DNA of 12,333 nucleotides, taken from assembly GCA_934247125.1 (NCBI GenBank), contig CAKQIZ010000059.1:1-12333 (forward strand). The letters run 5' to 3'. This DNA is from an uncultured Clostridia bacterium. Lineage in GTDB: Bacteria > Bacillota > Clostridia > Peptostreptococcales > Anaerovoracaceae. The notes under the pieces are model-generated. The model saw only the letters and a program-made list of their open reading frames with translations. It searched no databases and was not told the origin of the DNA. Position numbers and translations under genes: made by a program. Position 1 is the stretch's first letter. Every line of letters begins with the position of its first letter. This document shows positions 6,940-12,333 of the stretch, in pieces.

Positions 6940-7199
6940 ACTTTGTGTAAAAATCAGGCGTGTGAATAATATCTGCACAACGGATCCCCCCGTCTGTGCA
7001 TATATTCGTGAAGATCAAAGCTTATTACACAAGAAAATCAGAGGTTATGCTAAAAAGAAGGCGATCTGATGCGATTTCAGGGCATTTTTATCATTTGAGC
7101 GATTTTCTTTGTGTAGATATTTTTCACCTTCACAGCATCCTGCACATTTCAAACACCGATTGTGCAGGATTTTCCTCAATCTCGTAATAATACACAAAA
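6940..7199 (+). repeat. Dispersed ~260-bp structured repeat, copy 2
   Basis: The second, same-orientation copy of the element at 262-519. Its symmetry is cleaner than copy 1. Module A has TGTGTA 6944, TGCACA 6974, TGTGCA 6995 and TACACA 7026 (steps 30, 21, 31). Module B has TGTGTA 7110, TGCACA 7141, TGTGCA 7161 and TACACA 7191 (steps 31, 20, 30). The 84-nt step between modules is the same as in copy 1. The linker closes with TACACAAGAAAATC against GATTTTCTTTGTGTA. The module B hairpin ATCCTGCACA/TGTGCAGGAT (7137-7146, 7161-7170) is perfectly conserved. It lies between the activator array and the small regulator gene; no gene is seen in it. Confidence 0.85.
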
Positions 7200-7433
7200 T
7201 ACCAAACGCCCCCAGCACTCTACGATAAGCCTCTCCGCAAAAACCACAACATCCCGAAGCCTGCATCCTGCTTTGACTTCGGTTCTTGACCAGTATTACT
7301 GTTGGATATGAACATTTTCACTGGAGAGGGAGGGTTGATAATTACTCTCTTTTAAGACCCTTAAATAATATCGTGAAGGTTCTAATAAACAGTAACCCCC
7401 CCCCTTGGGATTTTTTTGAAATTTCTCAACTCA
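7200..7433. other. Non-coding stretch between repeat copy 2 and the small regulator gene
   Basis: No convincing gene. It contains a 6-bp hairpin CCGAAG/CTTCGG (7254-7259, 7277-7282), a weak GAGAG/CTCTC stem with following T's near 7325-7355, and a run of nine C's at 7396-7404 followed by TTGGGA and seven T's. None makes a clear terminator for the regulator gene to its right. Confidence 0.4.
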
Positions 7434-7658
7434 TTAGACAGCCTTGCAGAAAAAATACTCCGGGATCGATTCCGGAGATATCTCCAGTACATTTTCTGCC
7501 AGCTTCCTTATCTCATCCATCGTGAATTCTTCATAACTGCAGAGTTTCATAAGATATGACTTTTCAGAAATACGAAGGATGCCGGCGATATCTATACTGG
7601 TGAATCCGTTTCTGCAGGCAGCGTCAAGAAATCTCTCATAATTGAACTTGTATAACAT
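7434..7658 (-). CDS. Small DUF739/Cro-like helix-turn-helix protein
   Basis: A 74-residue protein resembling the DUF739 group of small phage-type regulators. It starts MLYKFNYERFL, has a helix-turn-helix-like middle (T20-SIDIAGILRISEKSYLMKL to about 39) and ends in the IPEYFF segment (65-70) typical of that group. It is divergent from an XRE/S24-like repressor, the arrangement of a Cro/CI pair. The ATG at 7658 is chosen because the protein then begins like family members and GGAG lies 12 nt upstream (a long spacing). An in-frame ATG at 7676 would add six residues (MEKKQG) but has no ribosome site. A good promoter lies at 7708-7736. Between them is a six-codon frame starting ATGGAT near 7700, probably chance. 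It could be a prophage remnant or a chromosomal regulator; no phage structural genes are near. Confidence 0.7.
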   Translation of the reverse strand: MLYKFNYERFLDAACRNGFTSIDIAGILRISEKSYLMKLCSYEEFTMDEIRKLAENVLEISPESIPEYFFCKAV

Positions 7659-7707
7659 GCCTTGCTTCTTCTCCATAAATAATCAGTTTTCTAAATAATC
7701 CATACAG

Positions 7708-7736
7708 ATTTTATCTCAAAAAATGGAAAAAGTCAA
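7708..7736 (-). promoter_or_regulatory. Sigma-A-type promoter for the small regulator
   Basis: Read on the minus strand: TTGACT (7736-7731), 17 nt, TAAAAT (7713-7708). One mismatch in each block and ideal spacing. The start would be near 7701, 25-45 nt before the candidate start codons. Confidence 0.75.
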
Positions 7737-7780
7737 TTCTGCGCACTGCAATGTCGAAAATAAAATAGTATTGACTCATT

Positions 7781-7880
7781 TAGCAACAGTTCTAAAAATA
7801 TGTTCTTTGTAACATTCAATATGGTTGATATGACCATTAAATGCATCAAAAATATAAAAATAGTATTTGAATTGTTGCTA
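7781..7880. promoter_or_regulatory. Operator region of the divergent regulator pair
   Basis: Three nested inverted repeats lie between the two divergent genes. TAGCAACA (7781-7788) is the exact complement of TGTTGCTA (7873-7880), and the latter overlaps the -35 of the plus-strand promoter. ATGTT/AACAT lies at 7800-7815. ATGGT-N7-ACCAT lies near 7821-7837. These are candidate binding sites for either regulator; the assignment is inferred from position. Confidence 0.5.
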
Positions 7881-7903
7881 TTTATTAGAATTAATATTAT
7901 AAT
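7875..7903 (+). promoter_or_regulatory. Sigma-A-type promoter of the XRE/S24-like repressor
   Basis: TTGCTA (7875-7880), 17 nt, perfect TATAAT (7898-7903). The start would be near 7910, about 33 nt before the ATG. The -35 lies inside the TGTTGCTA operator half-site, as expected for autoregulation. Confidence 0.75.
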
Positions 7904-7942
7904 TATACAGTGTTCAAATAAAGATAAGGGGAATTTGCTATT

Positions 7943-8512
7943 ATGGGAAAATCTACTTTTGCAGAAAGACTAAATGCGATAATACAAGAGCAGAATATCC
8001 GCCAGATCGATCTTTGCAAGAAGACCGGCATAGGCAAAAGCGCTATGAGTCAGTACCTCAGAGGATCTTTTGCGCCTAAACAGCAGAAGCTGTATGATCT
8101 GGCTGAGGCACTCAACGTTTCAGAAGCATGGCTCATGGGCTACGACGTTCCGCGCGAGCGAAAGATCGTAACATCTTCCGAATCGGATGATGCGGATTCA
8201 TTCTACTTTACGATTCATGACAACAGCATGAGAGACGCGTTCATACCGTCGGGAGCAGTGGTCCTTGTACACAAGCATCCTTACAGAGCATCTGCCGAAA
8301 CTCCGTATGAATCGGGGCAGATCGTGTGCTTTTCATTCAAAGACTCTCCGGATCAGCTCCGGGTGCTCTACCTTAAGGACGATTCTGTCGTCCTCGTGGC
8401 AGCATCTCCGGACATCAGCGCTTTTCCGCCTGTTGTCTGCACAAAAAGCGATCTTTCAGACGGCACGCTGCAGATAAAAGGTGTTGCCTCAAGAATCATC
8501 ATTAATCTGTAA
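7943..8512 (+). CDS. XRE-family repressor with S24-like domain, probably non-cleavable
   Basis: A 189-residue CI-like regulator. Residues 5-65 are an XRE helix-turn-helix (FAERLNAIIQEQNI; IGKSAMSQYLRG; LYDLAEALNVSEAWLMGYD). Residues 86-187 resemble the S24 (LexA/CI) fold: DNSMRDAFIPSGA with the expected nucleophile S95, GQIVCFSF, and RVLYLKDDSVVLVAASP. Two parts of self-cleavage look missing. By my alignment the general-base Lys position is R140, and the segment between the DNA-binding and S24-like parts (about 71-87) is short with no Ala-Gly cleavage site. The protein may therefore sense something by binding instead of by RecA-stimulated cleavage; that is inference. The ATG has AAGGGG 11 nt upstream. 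It is divergent from the DUF739-like gene and followed by a stem-loop and a strong terminator. Confidence 0.88.
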   Translation: MGKSTFAERLNAIIQEQNIRQIDLCKKTGIGKSAMSQYLRGSFAPKQQKLYDLAEALNVSEAWLMGYDVPRERKIVTSSESDDADSFYFTIHDNSMRDAFIPSGAVVLVHKHPYRASAETPYESGQIVCFSFKDSPDQLRVLYLKDDSVVLVAASPDISAFPPVVCTKSDLSDGTLQIKGVASRIIINL

Positions 8513-8534
8513 AAATCTGTATTATACGTATATT

Positions 8535-8583
8535 CTGCATACCTCGGCGCCAACTGTAAATCGGCGGCGTATTTGGTATGCAG
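8535..8583 (+). other. Large stem-loop just after the repressor gene
   Basis: CTGCATACC (8535-8543) pairs perfectly with GGTATGCAG (8575-8583). The enclosed 31 nt contain a further GC-rich CGCC/GGCG pairing. It starts 22 nt after the repressor stop and lies 14 nt before the terminator stem. There is no T-run, so it is not itself a terminator; it may stabilise the 3' end or be a recombination or binding site. Confidence 0.55.
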
Positions 8584-8597
8584 TACATATTGTTATG

Positions 8598-8622
8598 CTC
8601 TCCGTGCAACGGAGAGTTTTTT
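8598..8622 (+). terminator. Intrinsic terminator of the repressor gene
   Basis: CTCTCCG (8598-8604), a 5-nt loop, and CGGAGAG (8610-8616) form a perfect 7-bp stem followed by six T's (8617-8622). It is a textbook plus-strand terminator 85 nt after the repressor stop. Confidence 0.92.
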
Positions 8623-8627
8623 CATAC

Positions 8628-8719
8628 AAAAACAGGCGCTCATGTCACTGCACTTCTTACTGCCCGTCTGCCAATCTCAGACCGCAGACTGCCGTTTTGC
8701 AAAACGCTGAACGCCTGTT
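8628..8719 (-). terminator. Large structured terminator of the PadR/HAAS/DUF4097 operon
   Basis: AACAGGCGCTCA (8631-8642) and TGAACGCCTGTT (8708-8719) form a 12-bp stem with one mismatch. Read on the minus strand the stem is followed by five T's (8632-8628). The 65-nt loop holds an internal hairpin GTCTG/CAGAC (8666-8670, 8685-8689) and the perfect 12-bp palindrome GTTTTGCAAAAC (8694-8705). It lies just downstream of the DUF4097 gene and back to back with the repressor terminator. The long loop is unusual for a simple terminator, so a small structured RNA is possible. Confidence 0.6.
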
Positions 8720-8751
8720 ATATCATGTTTTATCTGTTCTCAAGCACTTTC

Positions 8752-9771
8752 TTATTTCCCAAACGATATATCGATATCGCCCTGTTCGTTTACTATCTTC
8801 AGGATATTCTGACCGCTTCCAGTCGATATCCTTCCTTCGTGCGATTCGTGCTGACCGTGTCGGTCATCTTCATCATGATCGTCATCCCAGTCGTGATGTC
8901 CCGAACCGATACCTATCTCGCCGCTTTTCGCCTGAGCATCTATAGTATACAGATCTCTCGCCATCGATGTCCTCAGCTCCACATCTCCGCATGCCAGGTA
9001 CACATCTGTGGTCCCGCTGAATTCGCCTTGCAGGTCGACATCTCCCATCTGGCTCTTTACACTAAAACCGCCGCTCTTAATATTCTCGCCCTCTATATCT
9101 CCGTATTCTGAAGTGAGTACAGTGCTGCCGCATGTCACATTGTTCATATCTATGTCCCCGTCCTGTGTGCTTGCCGTGATCTTGTCGGATGTCACTTTTT
9201 CAAGATCTATATCACCATAATCCGAGGCAAGTGTCATGCTGCTGCAGTCTACATCATGCAGATCTATATCTCCATCCTCTGTAGTGATCGACATCTCCTC
9301 CAGTGTGACGCGGCTGACATCTACATCTCCGTAATCAGATATAACATCAAGTTTTTTCATCCTTTCATCAGGGACTGATATCACAATCTCCGGCGTATCA
9401 TCATCCGAATTCAGATTTACCAGTACTCCATCATTGAGCTTGCTGGCGTCGACGGTGAGCACCCCATCCTTAACGCTGTATTCCGGGACTCCCACATTCC
9501 TGTCATATCTTATCCCTCTGCTGCCAGTCTCTGTACTGCCCGCAACAGTGACGTCTATGCCGCCTTTTACGCTGATAGAATCAAATTCTCCGGCATCGCT
9601 TATGTTGATGTACTCCATGTCGGCATGGCCTGCTCTCAGCCATGTGTAGCGTTCGCTCATCTTGTCGAGGAAATTCAGACCGCCCGTCAGAAATCCTACA
9701 AGTGAAAACAATATACCTGCGCCAACGACGATCGCGCATATTATGAAAAATCTTTTCAATCCTTTACTCAT
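8752..9771 (-). CDS. Membrane-anchored DUF4097-type beta-repeat protein
   Basis: A 339-residue protein with a short basic N-terminus, one membrane helix (about 8-31) and a large outer region of DUF4097/adhesin-like beta repeats. From about 145 the repeats carry a GD(I/V)(D/E) core: YGDVDV, DGDIDL, YGDIDL, DGDIDM, YGDIEG, MGDVDL and CGDVEL, spaced roughly 15-20 residues, with Y-G and D-G types alternating early on. The end also has GDIDISFGK. A segment at about 291-312 is very rich in His and Asp and interrupts the beta pattern; it may bind metal. The ATG at 9771 has the AGGAGG-rich stretch 6 nt upstream and overlaps the end of the HAAS gene by 8 nt; an upstream in-frame ATG at 9879 would place an arginine-rich, non-family stretch ahead of it. 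Role unknown; such trios are thought to respond to envelope conditions. Confidence 0.85.
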   Translation of the reverse strand: MSKGLKRFFIICAIVVGAGILFSLVGFLTGGLNFLDKMSERYTWLRAGHADMEYINISDAGEFDSISVKGGIDVTVAGSTETGSRGIRYDRNVGVPEYSVKDGVLTVDASKLNDGVLVNLNSDDDTPEIVISVPDERMKKLDVISDYGDVDVSRVTLEEMSITTEDGDIDLHDVDCSSMTLASDYGDIDLEKVTSDKITASTQDGDIDMNNVTCGSTVLTSEYGDIEGENIKSGGFSVKSQMGDVDLQGEFSGTTDVYLACGDVELRTSMARDLYTIDAQAKSGEIGIGSGHHDWDDDHDEDDRHGQHESHEGRISTGSGQNILKIVNEQGDIDISFGK

Positions 9772-10507
9772 CCTTCTCCTCCTCCTTTTCTGCAGCTTCC
9801 TGATCGTCGGATCCTTTATCTGTATCTGCGAGCTCTGTGGCTTCCTGCTCCTCTTCCGGATCAACGGCTGCATTCTCATCGCTGTATCTCCACTTTTTCT
9901 GCTCGCTCTTGTCCAGCATCTTGCGGATACGCTTTCTCTCGTTTCGCTTTCTTGCAGCCTTTACAAAGGCATTGACTCCTGCCCTGACTCCCAGGAACAG
10001 CAGCACTCCCATCGCTGCCATAAAGCCCAGCGCACCTGCTCCGGCACCTATGAATATCATCGCTGTCGAAACCGATACCGGGATCGCCATAAATCCTATG
10101 ATGATGAAAGCTATCGCACCCAGAACACATCCTGCAATGCCGGCAAACAGGGCGATCACACAGGCTGCCAGCGTGATCAGTATCGCTATCGCCAGAGTTC
10201 CCAGCGCTATCGCCAGAGGGATCGATACGGGTGCTGAACAGATGCCCAGTATCACATACCATACTGCCGATATCCCTTTCTTGACCGTCGGCGTTTCTTC
10301 TTCATCAAATAACTTCATCGCGTATTCGGATTTGATCTGAGCTGCAACTTTTTTCGGACTGCCAAGCTGCTGCAGCACCTCTTTCTCATTTTCACGGCCT
10401 GCGTCATCAAAATACTCCTCATAATATTCAACGGCCGCTTCTATCTCCTCCTGCGGGAGTCTGGAAAGTTCTGATCTCAGTTTCTCTATAAATTCTCTCC
10501 TCTTCAT
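9764..10507 (-). CDS. HAAS-domain (DUF1700) membrane protein
   Basis: A 247-residue protein. Residues 1-66 are a HAAS/DUF1700 domain: MKRREFIEKLRSELSRLP, then EAAVEYYEEYFDDAG and a VLQQLGSPKKVAAQI segment, the usual helical cytoplasmic module. Residues about 82-175 are Ala/Gly/Ile-rich membrane segments, probably three or four helices. A basic stretch (183-206) and a strongly acidic tail (211-247) follow. HAAS proteins are commonly encoded with a PadR regulator and a DUF4097 protein, as here, and are thought to form an envelope-linked signalling set; the function is not established. The ATG at 10507 is 3 nt after the PadR stop, with AAGGAG 6 nt upstream lying inside the PadR end, so the genes are likely coupled. 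The Glu codons of the tail double as the ribosome site of the next gene. Confidence 0.87.
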   Translation of the reverse strand: MKRREFIEKLRSELSRLPQEEIEAAVEYYEEYFDDAGRENEKEVLQQLGSPKKVAAQIKSEYAMKLFDEEETPTVKKGISAVWYVILGICSAPVSIPLAIALGTLAIAILITLAACVIALFAGIAGCVLGAIAFIIIGFMAIPVSVSTAMIFIGAGAGALGFMAAMGVLLFLGVRAGVNAFVKAARKRNERKRIRKMLDKSEQKKWRYSDENAAVDPEEEQEATELADTDKGSDDQEAAEKEEEKDE

Positions 10508-10510
10508 CTC

Positions 10511-10831
10511 TTACTCCTTCGCTCTCTTAACATCTAGAAATACATCTATCGCATTCTTGTGATCCATCCACTGGCAGCGGTAATCCAGCAGCTTCGCTTT
10601 TCCCTCGTCGGTTATCGAGTAGTACCGCCTGTTCCTGCCCTGGTACGGCTGATCGTATGTCCTGCAGAGGTTCTCCTTCTGCAGTCTTCTCAGCACCGGG
10701 TACAGTGTCGACTCTGATACGGTTATGGCTTTTTTCATCGATTGAGTTATCTCGTAGCCATATGTATCGCCTTTTTCCAGGATCGCCAGCGCGCATGCGT
10801 CCAGCAGTCCGGATTCGATCTTAAAACCCAT
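10511..10831 (-). CDS. PadR-family transcriptional regulator
   Basis: A 106-residue winged-helix repressor of the PadR family (short type). Visible features are LLDACALAILEKGDTYGYEI (9-28), the recognition region SESTLYPVLRRLQKENL (39-55), and the wing with RNRRYYSITDEGKAKL (66-81); the C-terminal helix used for dimerisation follows. PadR proteins usually repress their own operon until a ligand or stress releases them. The ATG has AAGGAGG 5 nt upstream. It is the first gene of the operon with the HAAS and DUF4097 genes. A consensus promoter (10935-10963) and ATGAT/ATCAT palindromes (10852-10863, 10903-10922) lie upstream, suggesting autoregulation. The inducer cannot be read from the sequence. 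Confidence 0.95.
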   Translation of the reverse strand: MGFKIESGLLDACALAILEKGDTYGYEITQSMKKAITVSESTLYPVLRRLQKENLCRTYDQPYQGRNRRYYSITDEGKAKLLDYRCQWMDHKNAIDVFLDVKRAKE

Positions 10832-10851
10832 ATTTGCCTCCTTTTCAGTTT

Positions 10852-10922
10852 ATGATATATCATCTGTGTCACATGGTTTATGATCGGCACTCCACTGGCC
10901 ATATGATTTTGTATAATATCAT
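10852..10922. promoter_or_regulatory. Candidate PadR operators
   Basis: Two related inverted repeats: the perfect 12-bp palindrome ATGATATATCAT (10852-10863), and ATGAT-N10-ATCAT (10903-10907, 10918-10922). The second lies next to the predicted transcription start near 10928, the first between start and ATG. Both positions would allow repression of the operon by its own PadR protein. PadR sites are typically AT-rich dyads; the assignment is inferred. Confidence 0.55.
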
Positions 10923-10934
10923 TTCTTGATTGAT

Positions 10935-10963
10935 ACTATACACCATATAATATTATTTGTCAA
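10935..10963 (-). promoter_or_regulatory. Sigma-A promoter of the PadR/HAAS/DUF4097 operon
   Basis: Read on the minus strand: perfect TTGACA (10963-10958), 17 nt, TATAGT (10940-10935). The start would be near 10928, leaving a leader of about 97 nt before the PadR ATG. Confidence 0.82.
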
Positions 10964-11123
10964 CAAAAGTTCCGATCATTTTTGAAGTGTTATGTTTCGC
11001 ATATGATAATGTCTTAATGTAAAGCATGAGCACACTTCTGTCTGCATATTATGTAGACCTCCTCCCGCACTTTTTAGTAAAATGCGGTAAAACTGTCGCT
11101 TTTGAGTATAAAACCGGACACTT

Positions 11124-11160
11124 AAAAAAGAACTGCTGTACATGTCACACTGCAGTTCTT
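11124..11160 (-). terminator. Intrinsic terminator, probably of the dihydrouridine synthase gene
   Basis: AAGAACTGC (11129-11137) pairs with GCAGTTCTT (11152-11160); an inner TGT/ACA pairing continues past a two-base bulge. On the minus strand the stem is followed by six T's (11124-11129 in reverse). It lies about 290 nt after the stop of the synthase gene and upstream of the PadR promoter. The plus-strand side has only a weak T stretch. Confidence 0.7.
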
Positions 11161-11316
11161 ATACTCGTTTTCTGTATTTTCGTCTAAAAAAGGATAAAAA
11201 TCCGGAAATATGCCGGAAATATATATGATAAATACAGGGGCTGCAAAAAATCGGACAGCAAACAGCAGCGCATTTTATACCTGAAATCATGAATAAACAG
11301 AAACGATACTAAAAAT

Positions 11317-11377
11317 CCATGCACGCGGTGCGGTCACTGCCTGCTTCCATGCACGGCGGTGCGCTCGCTGCCTGCTT
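11317..11377. repeat. Imperfect ~31-bp tandem duplication, GC-rich
   Basis: Blocks 11317-11346 and 11347-11377 both begin CCATGCACG, continue CGGTGCG and end CTGCCTGCTT, differing by a few bases and one inserted G. They lie in the 620-nt gap between the PadR gene and the dihydrouridine synthase gene, and are more GC-rich than the AT-rich sequence just before them. No gene was recognised in the gap; besides these copies it holds the PadR promoter and operators and one terminator. Confidence 0.65.
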
Positions 11378-11451
11378 CGCCCGACCTGTGACATGCCTGC
11401 CAGTATGCGCTTACGGCAAGGCCCGTTGACCTCCGCCTGCCGAACTTCGCC

Positions 11452-12333
11452 TTACGCTCCGATCATCGATCGTATCACCGTACGCATCTCTTCGGGATCG
11501 CTGATCGTATTTGTGCGGCGGCGCATGGCTGCGGCGCCGTGCATCCCCTTGATATACCATCCGATGTGCTTCCTGATCTCGCGGACTGCGATGTGCTCAC
11601 CTTTATACTGCGCGATCAGATCAAAGTGTCTGAGGAGCATAGCGATACGTTCTTCATCGGTCGGCGGGCCGGGTTGATCGCCGTCTCTCCAGAGGGACGC
11701 AGCGTCTCTGAATATCCACGGATTGCCGAGAGCGCCCCTGGCGATCATCACTCCATCGCAGCCTGTTTCGTCGAGCATCCGCATCGCATCCTCACCGCTG
11801 AAAACATCGCCGTTGCCTATCACCGGTATATCCACCGCTTTCTTTACATCGGCGATCGCCTGCCAGTCGGCTTTGCCCTCGTAATACTGCTCACGAGTCC
11901 TTCCGTGGACCGCTACTGCAGATACGCCTGCCGATTCCAGCAGCTTTGCGGTCTCCACAGCCGTATTGCTGCCGCGCTCAAACCCCATCCTGATCTTCGC
12001 AGTGACCGGCTTGCCGGCCGCATCCACCATCGCGGCTATCACGTCGCGAAGCACGTCCAGCTTTTTGAGCAGCGCCGATCCCTCTCCGTTTTTCACGACT
12101 TTCGGCACCGGACACCCGACGTTCAGATCAAGTATGCAGTTTTTCTCATCACGCAGCTCCTTTGCTGCAAAACTCAGGATCTCCGGGTCGCTCCCGAAGA
12201 GCTGGAAAGCCACAGGTCCTTCGTCCTCTGCGATCTCCAGAAGATCACGACTTTTTCTGTCACCGTACCACAGGCCCTTAGCGCTTACCATTTCCGTATA
12301 CACTAAAGAAGCCCCTTGCTTGGCGCAGAGGCT
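11452..12333 (-). CDS. dusB: tRNA-dihydrouridine synthase, DusB-like (5' end outside window)
   Basis: The frame stays open to base 12333, so the N-terminus (usually about 30 residues including the first FMN-binding strand) is outside the window. The 293 visible residues begin within the 'GASLVYTEMVSAKG' region common to Dus enzymes. The catalytic cysteine is in LNVGCPVPK with the following GEGSALL. An FMN/tRNA-site HGRTREQYYEGKADW stretch, IGNGDV and the ARGALGNPW phosphate-binding segment are all present, followed by a C-terminal helical domain with REIRKHIGWYIKG. The enzyme reduces specific uridines of tRNA to dihydrouridine using FMN and NADPH. A GTG at 12303 could be mistaken for the start, but upstream codons continue the family sequence. 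Assignment to DusB and not DusA/DusC rests on overall resemblance to Firmicute enzymes. Confidence 0.92.
   Translation of the reverse strand, partial: SLCAKQGASLVYTEMVSAKGLWYGDRKSRDLLEIAEDEGPVAFQLFGSDPEILSFAAKELRDEKNCILDLNVGCPVPKVVKNGEGSALLKKLDVLRDVIAAMVDAAGKPVTAKIRMGFERGSNTAVETAKLLESAGVSAVAVHGRTREQYYEGKADWQAIADVKKAVDIPVIGNGDVFSGEDAMRMLDETGCDGVMIARGALGNPWIFRDAASLWRDGDQPGPPTDEERIAMLLRHFDLIAQYKGEHIAVREIRKHIGWYIKGMHGAAAMRRRTNTISDPEEMRTVIRSMIGA

Noticed and set aside
7045..7266. Minus-strand frame of 73 codons across repeat copy 2
   Set aside because: It crosses conserved hairpins of the repeat; I found no corresponding intact frame in repeat copy 1, so there is no sign of protein selection.
7396..7417. 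Nine-C run followed by seven T's as a phase-variable tract or terminator
   Set aside because: It is outside any gene and has no supported promoter context; the CCC/GGG stem is too small for a terminator, and long homopolymers are prone to sequencing error.
7683..7703. Six-codon upstream frame (ATGGAT...TGA) before the small regulator
   Set aside because: No ribosome site and too short to distinguish from chance.
8578..9111. Open plus-strand frame of 177 codons across the DUF4097 gene end
   Set aside because: It is the complement of the well-supported minus-strand gene and the terminators; no ribosome site and no family resemblance.
11539..12306. Open plus-strand frame of 255 codons opposite the dihydrouridine synthase gene
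   Set aside because: Shadow of a GC-rich conserved gene; no start signal and no family features.

Overview
The window looks like a chromosomal segment of a low-to-moderate-GC Firmicute, probably class Clostridia. The signs are strong AGGAGG-type ribosome sites, a PadR / HAAS-domain (DUF1700) / DUF4097 gene trio, DUF739-like and S24-like phage-type regulators, and a sigma-54-controlled TRAP uptake operon. Almost all genes lie on the minus strand. No rRNA, tRNA, CRISPR array or transposase gene was seen.

Left part (1-7200): the last 33 codons of a sigma-54-dependent activator (Fis-type helix-turn-helix) enter from the left on the plus strand. Facing it is a seven-gene minus-strand operon: zinc alcohol dehydrogenase, VOC/glyoxalase-fold protein, TRAP binding lipoprotein, TRAP small and large permeases, cupin, and short-chain dehydrogenase (SDR), ending at a strong terminator (638-686). 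Upstream of the first gene is a correctly spaced -24/-12 promoter (6557-6572). About 145-220 bp further upstream lies an unusual TGTCA/TGACA array with a perfect 14-bp inverted repeat and half-sites every 9 bp. The simplest reading is that the activator at the left edge drives this operon from that array. The operon probably imports an organic acid and interconverts it by oxidation and reduction (compare the Zn-MDR plus SDR pair of L-idonate catabolism); the real substrate cannot be read from the sequence.

The whole operon with its promoter and activator sites sits between two direct copies of a roughly 260-bp non-coding repeat (262-519 and 6940-7199). Each copy has the same palindromic layout: TGTGTA / TGCACA / TGTGCA / TACACA blocks at 30-20-30 nt spacing, twice, with an inverted linker between them. 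I do not recognise this element and consider it the most interesting object in the window.

Middle (7434-8622): a divergent pair resembling a phage immunity switch, namely a small DUF739/Cro-like protein and an XRE plus S24-like repressor. The repressor appears to lack both the catalytic Lys and the cleavage loop. Clear sigma-A-type promoters and inverted-repeat operators lie between them.

Right part (8628-12333): a minus-strand PadR - HAAS membrane protein - DUF4097 beta-repeat protein operon with a consensus promoter and palindromic operator candidates, ending at a large structured terminator. It is followed by a gap with a tandem duplication and a terminator, then a tRNA-dihydrouridine synthase cut by the right edge.
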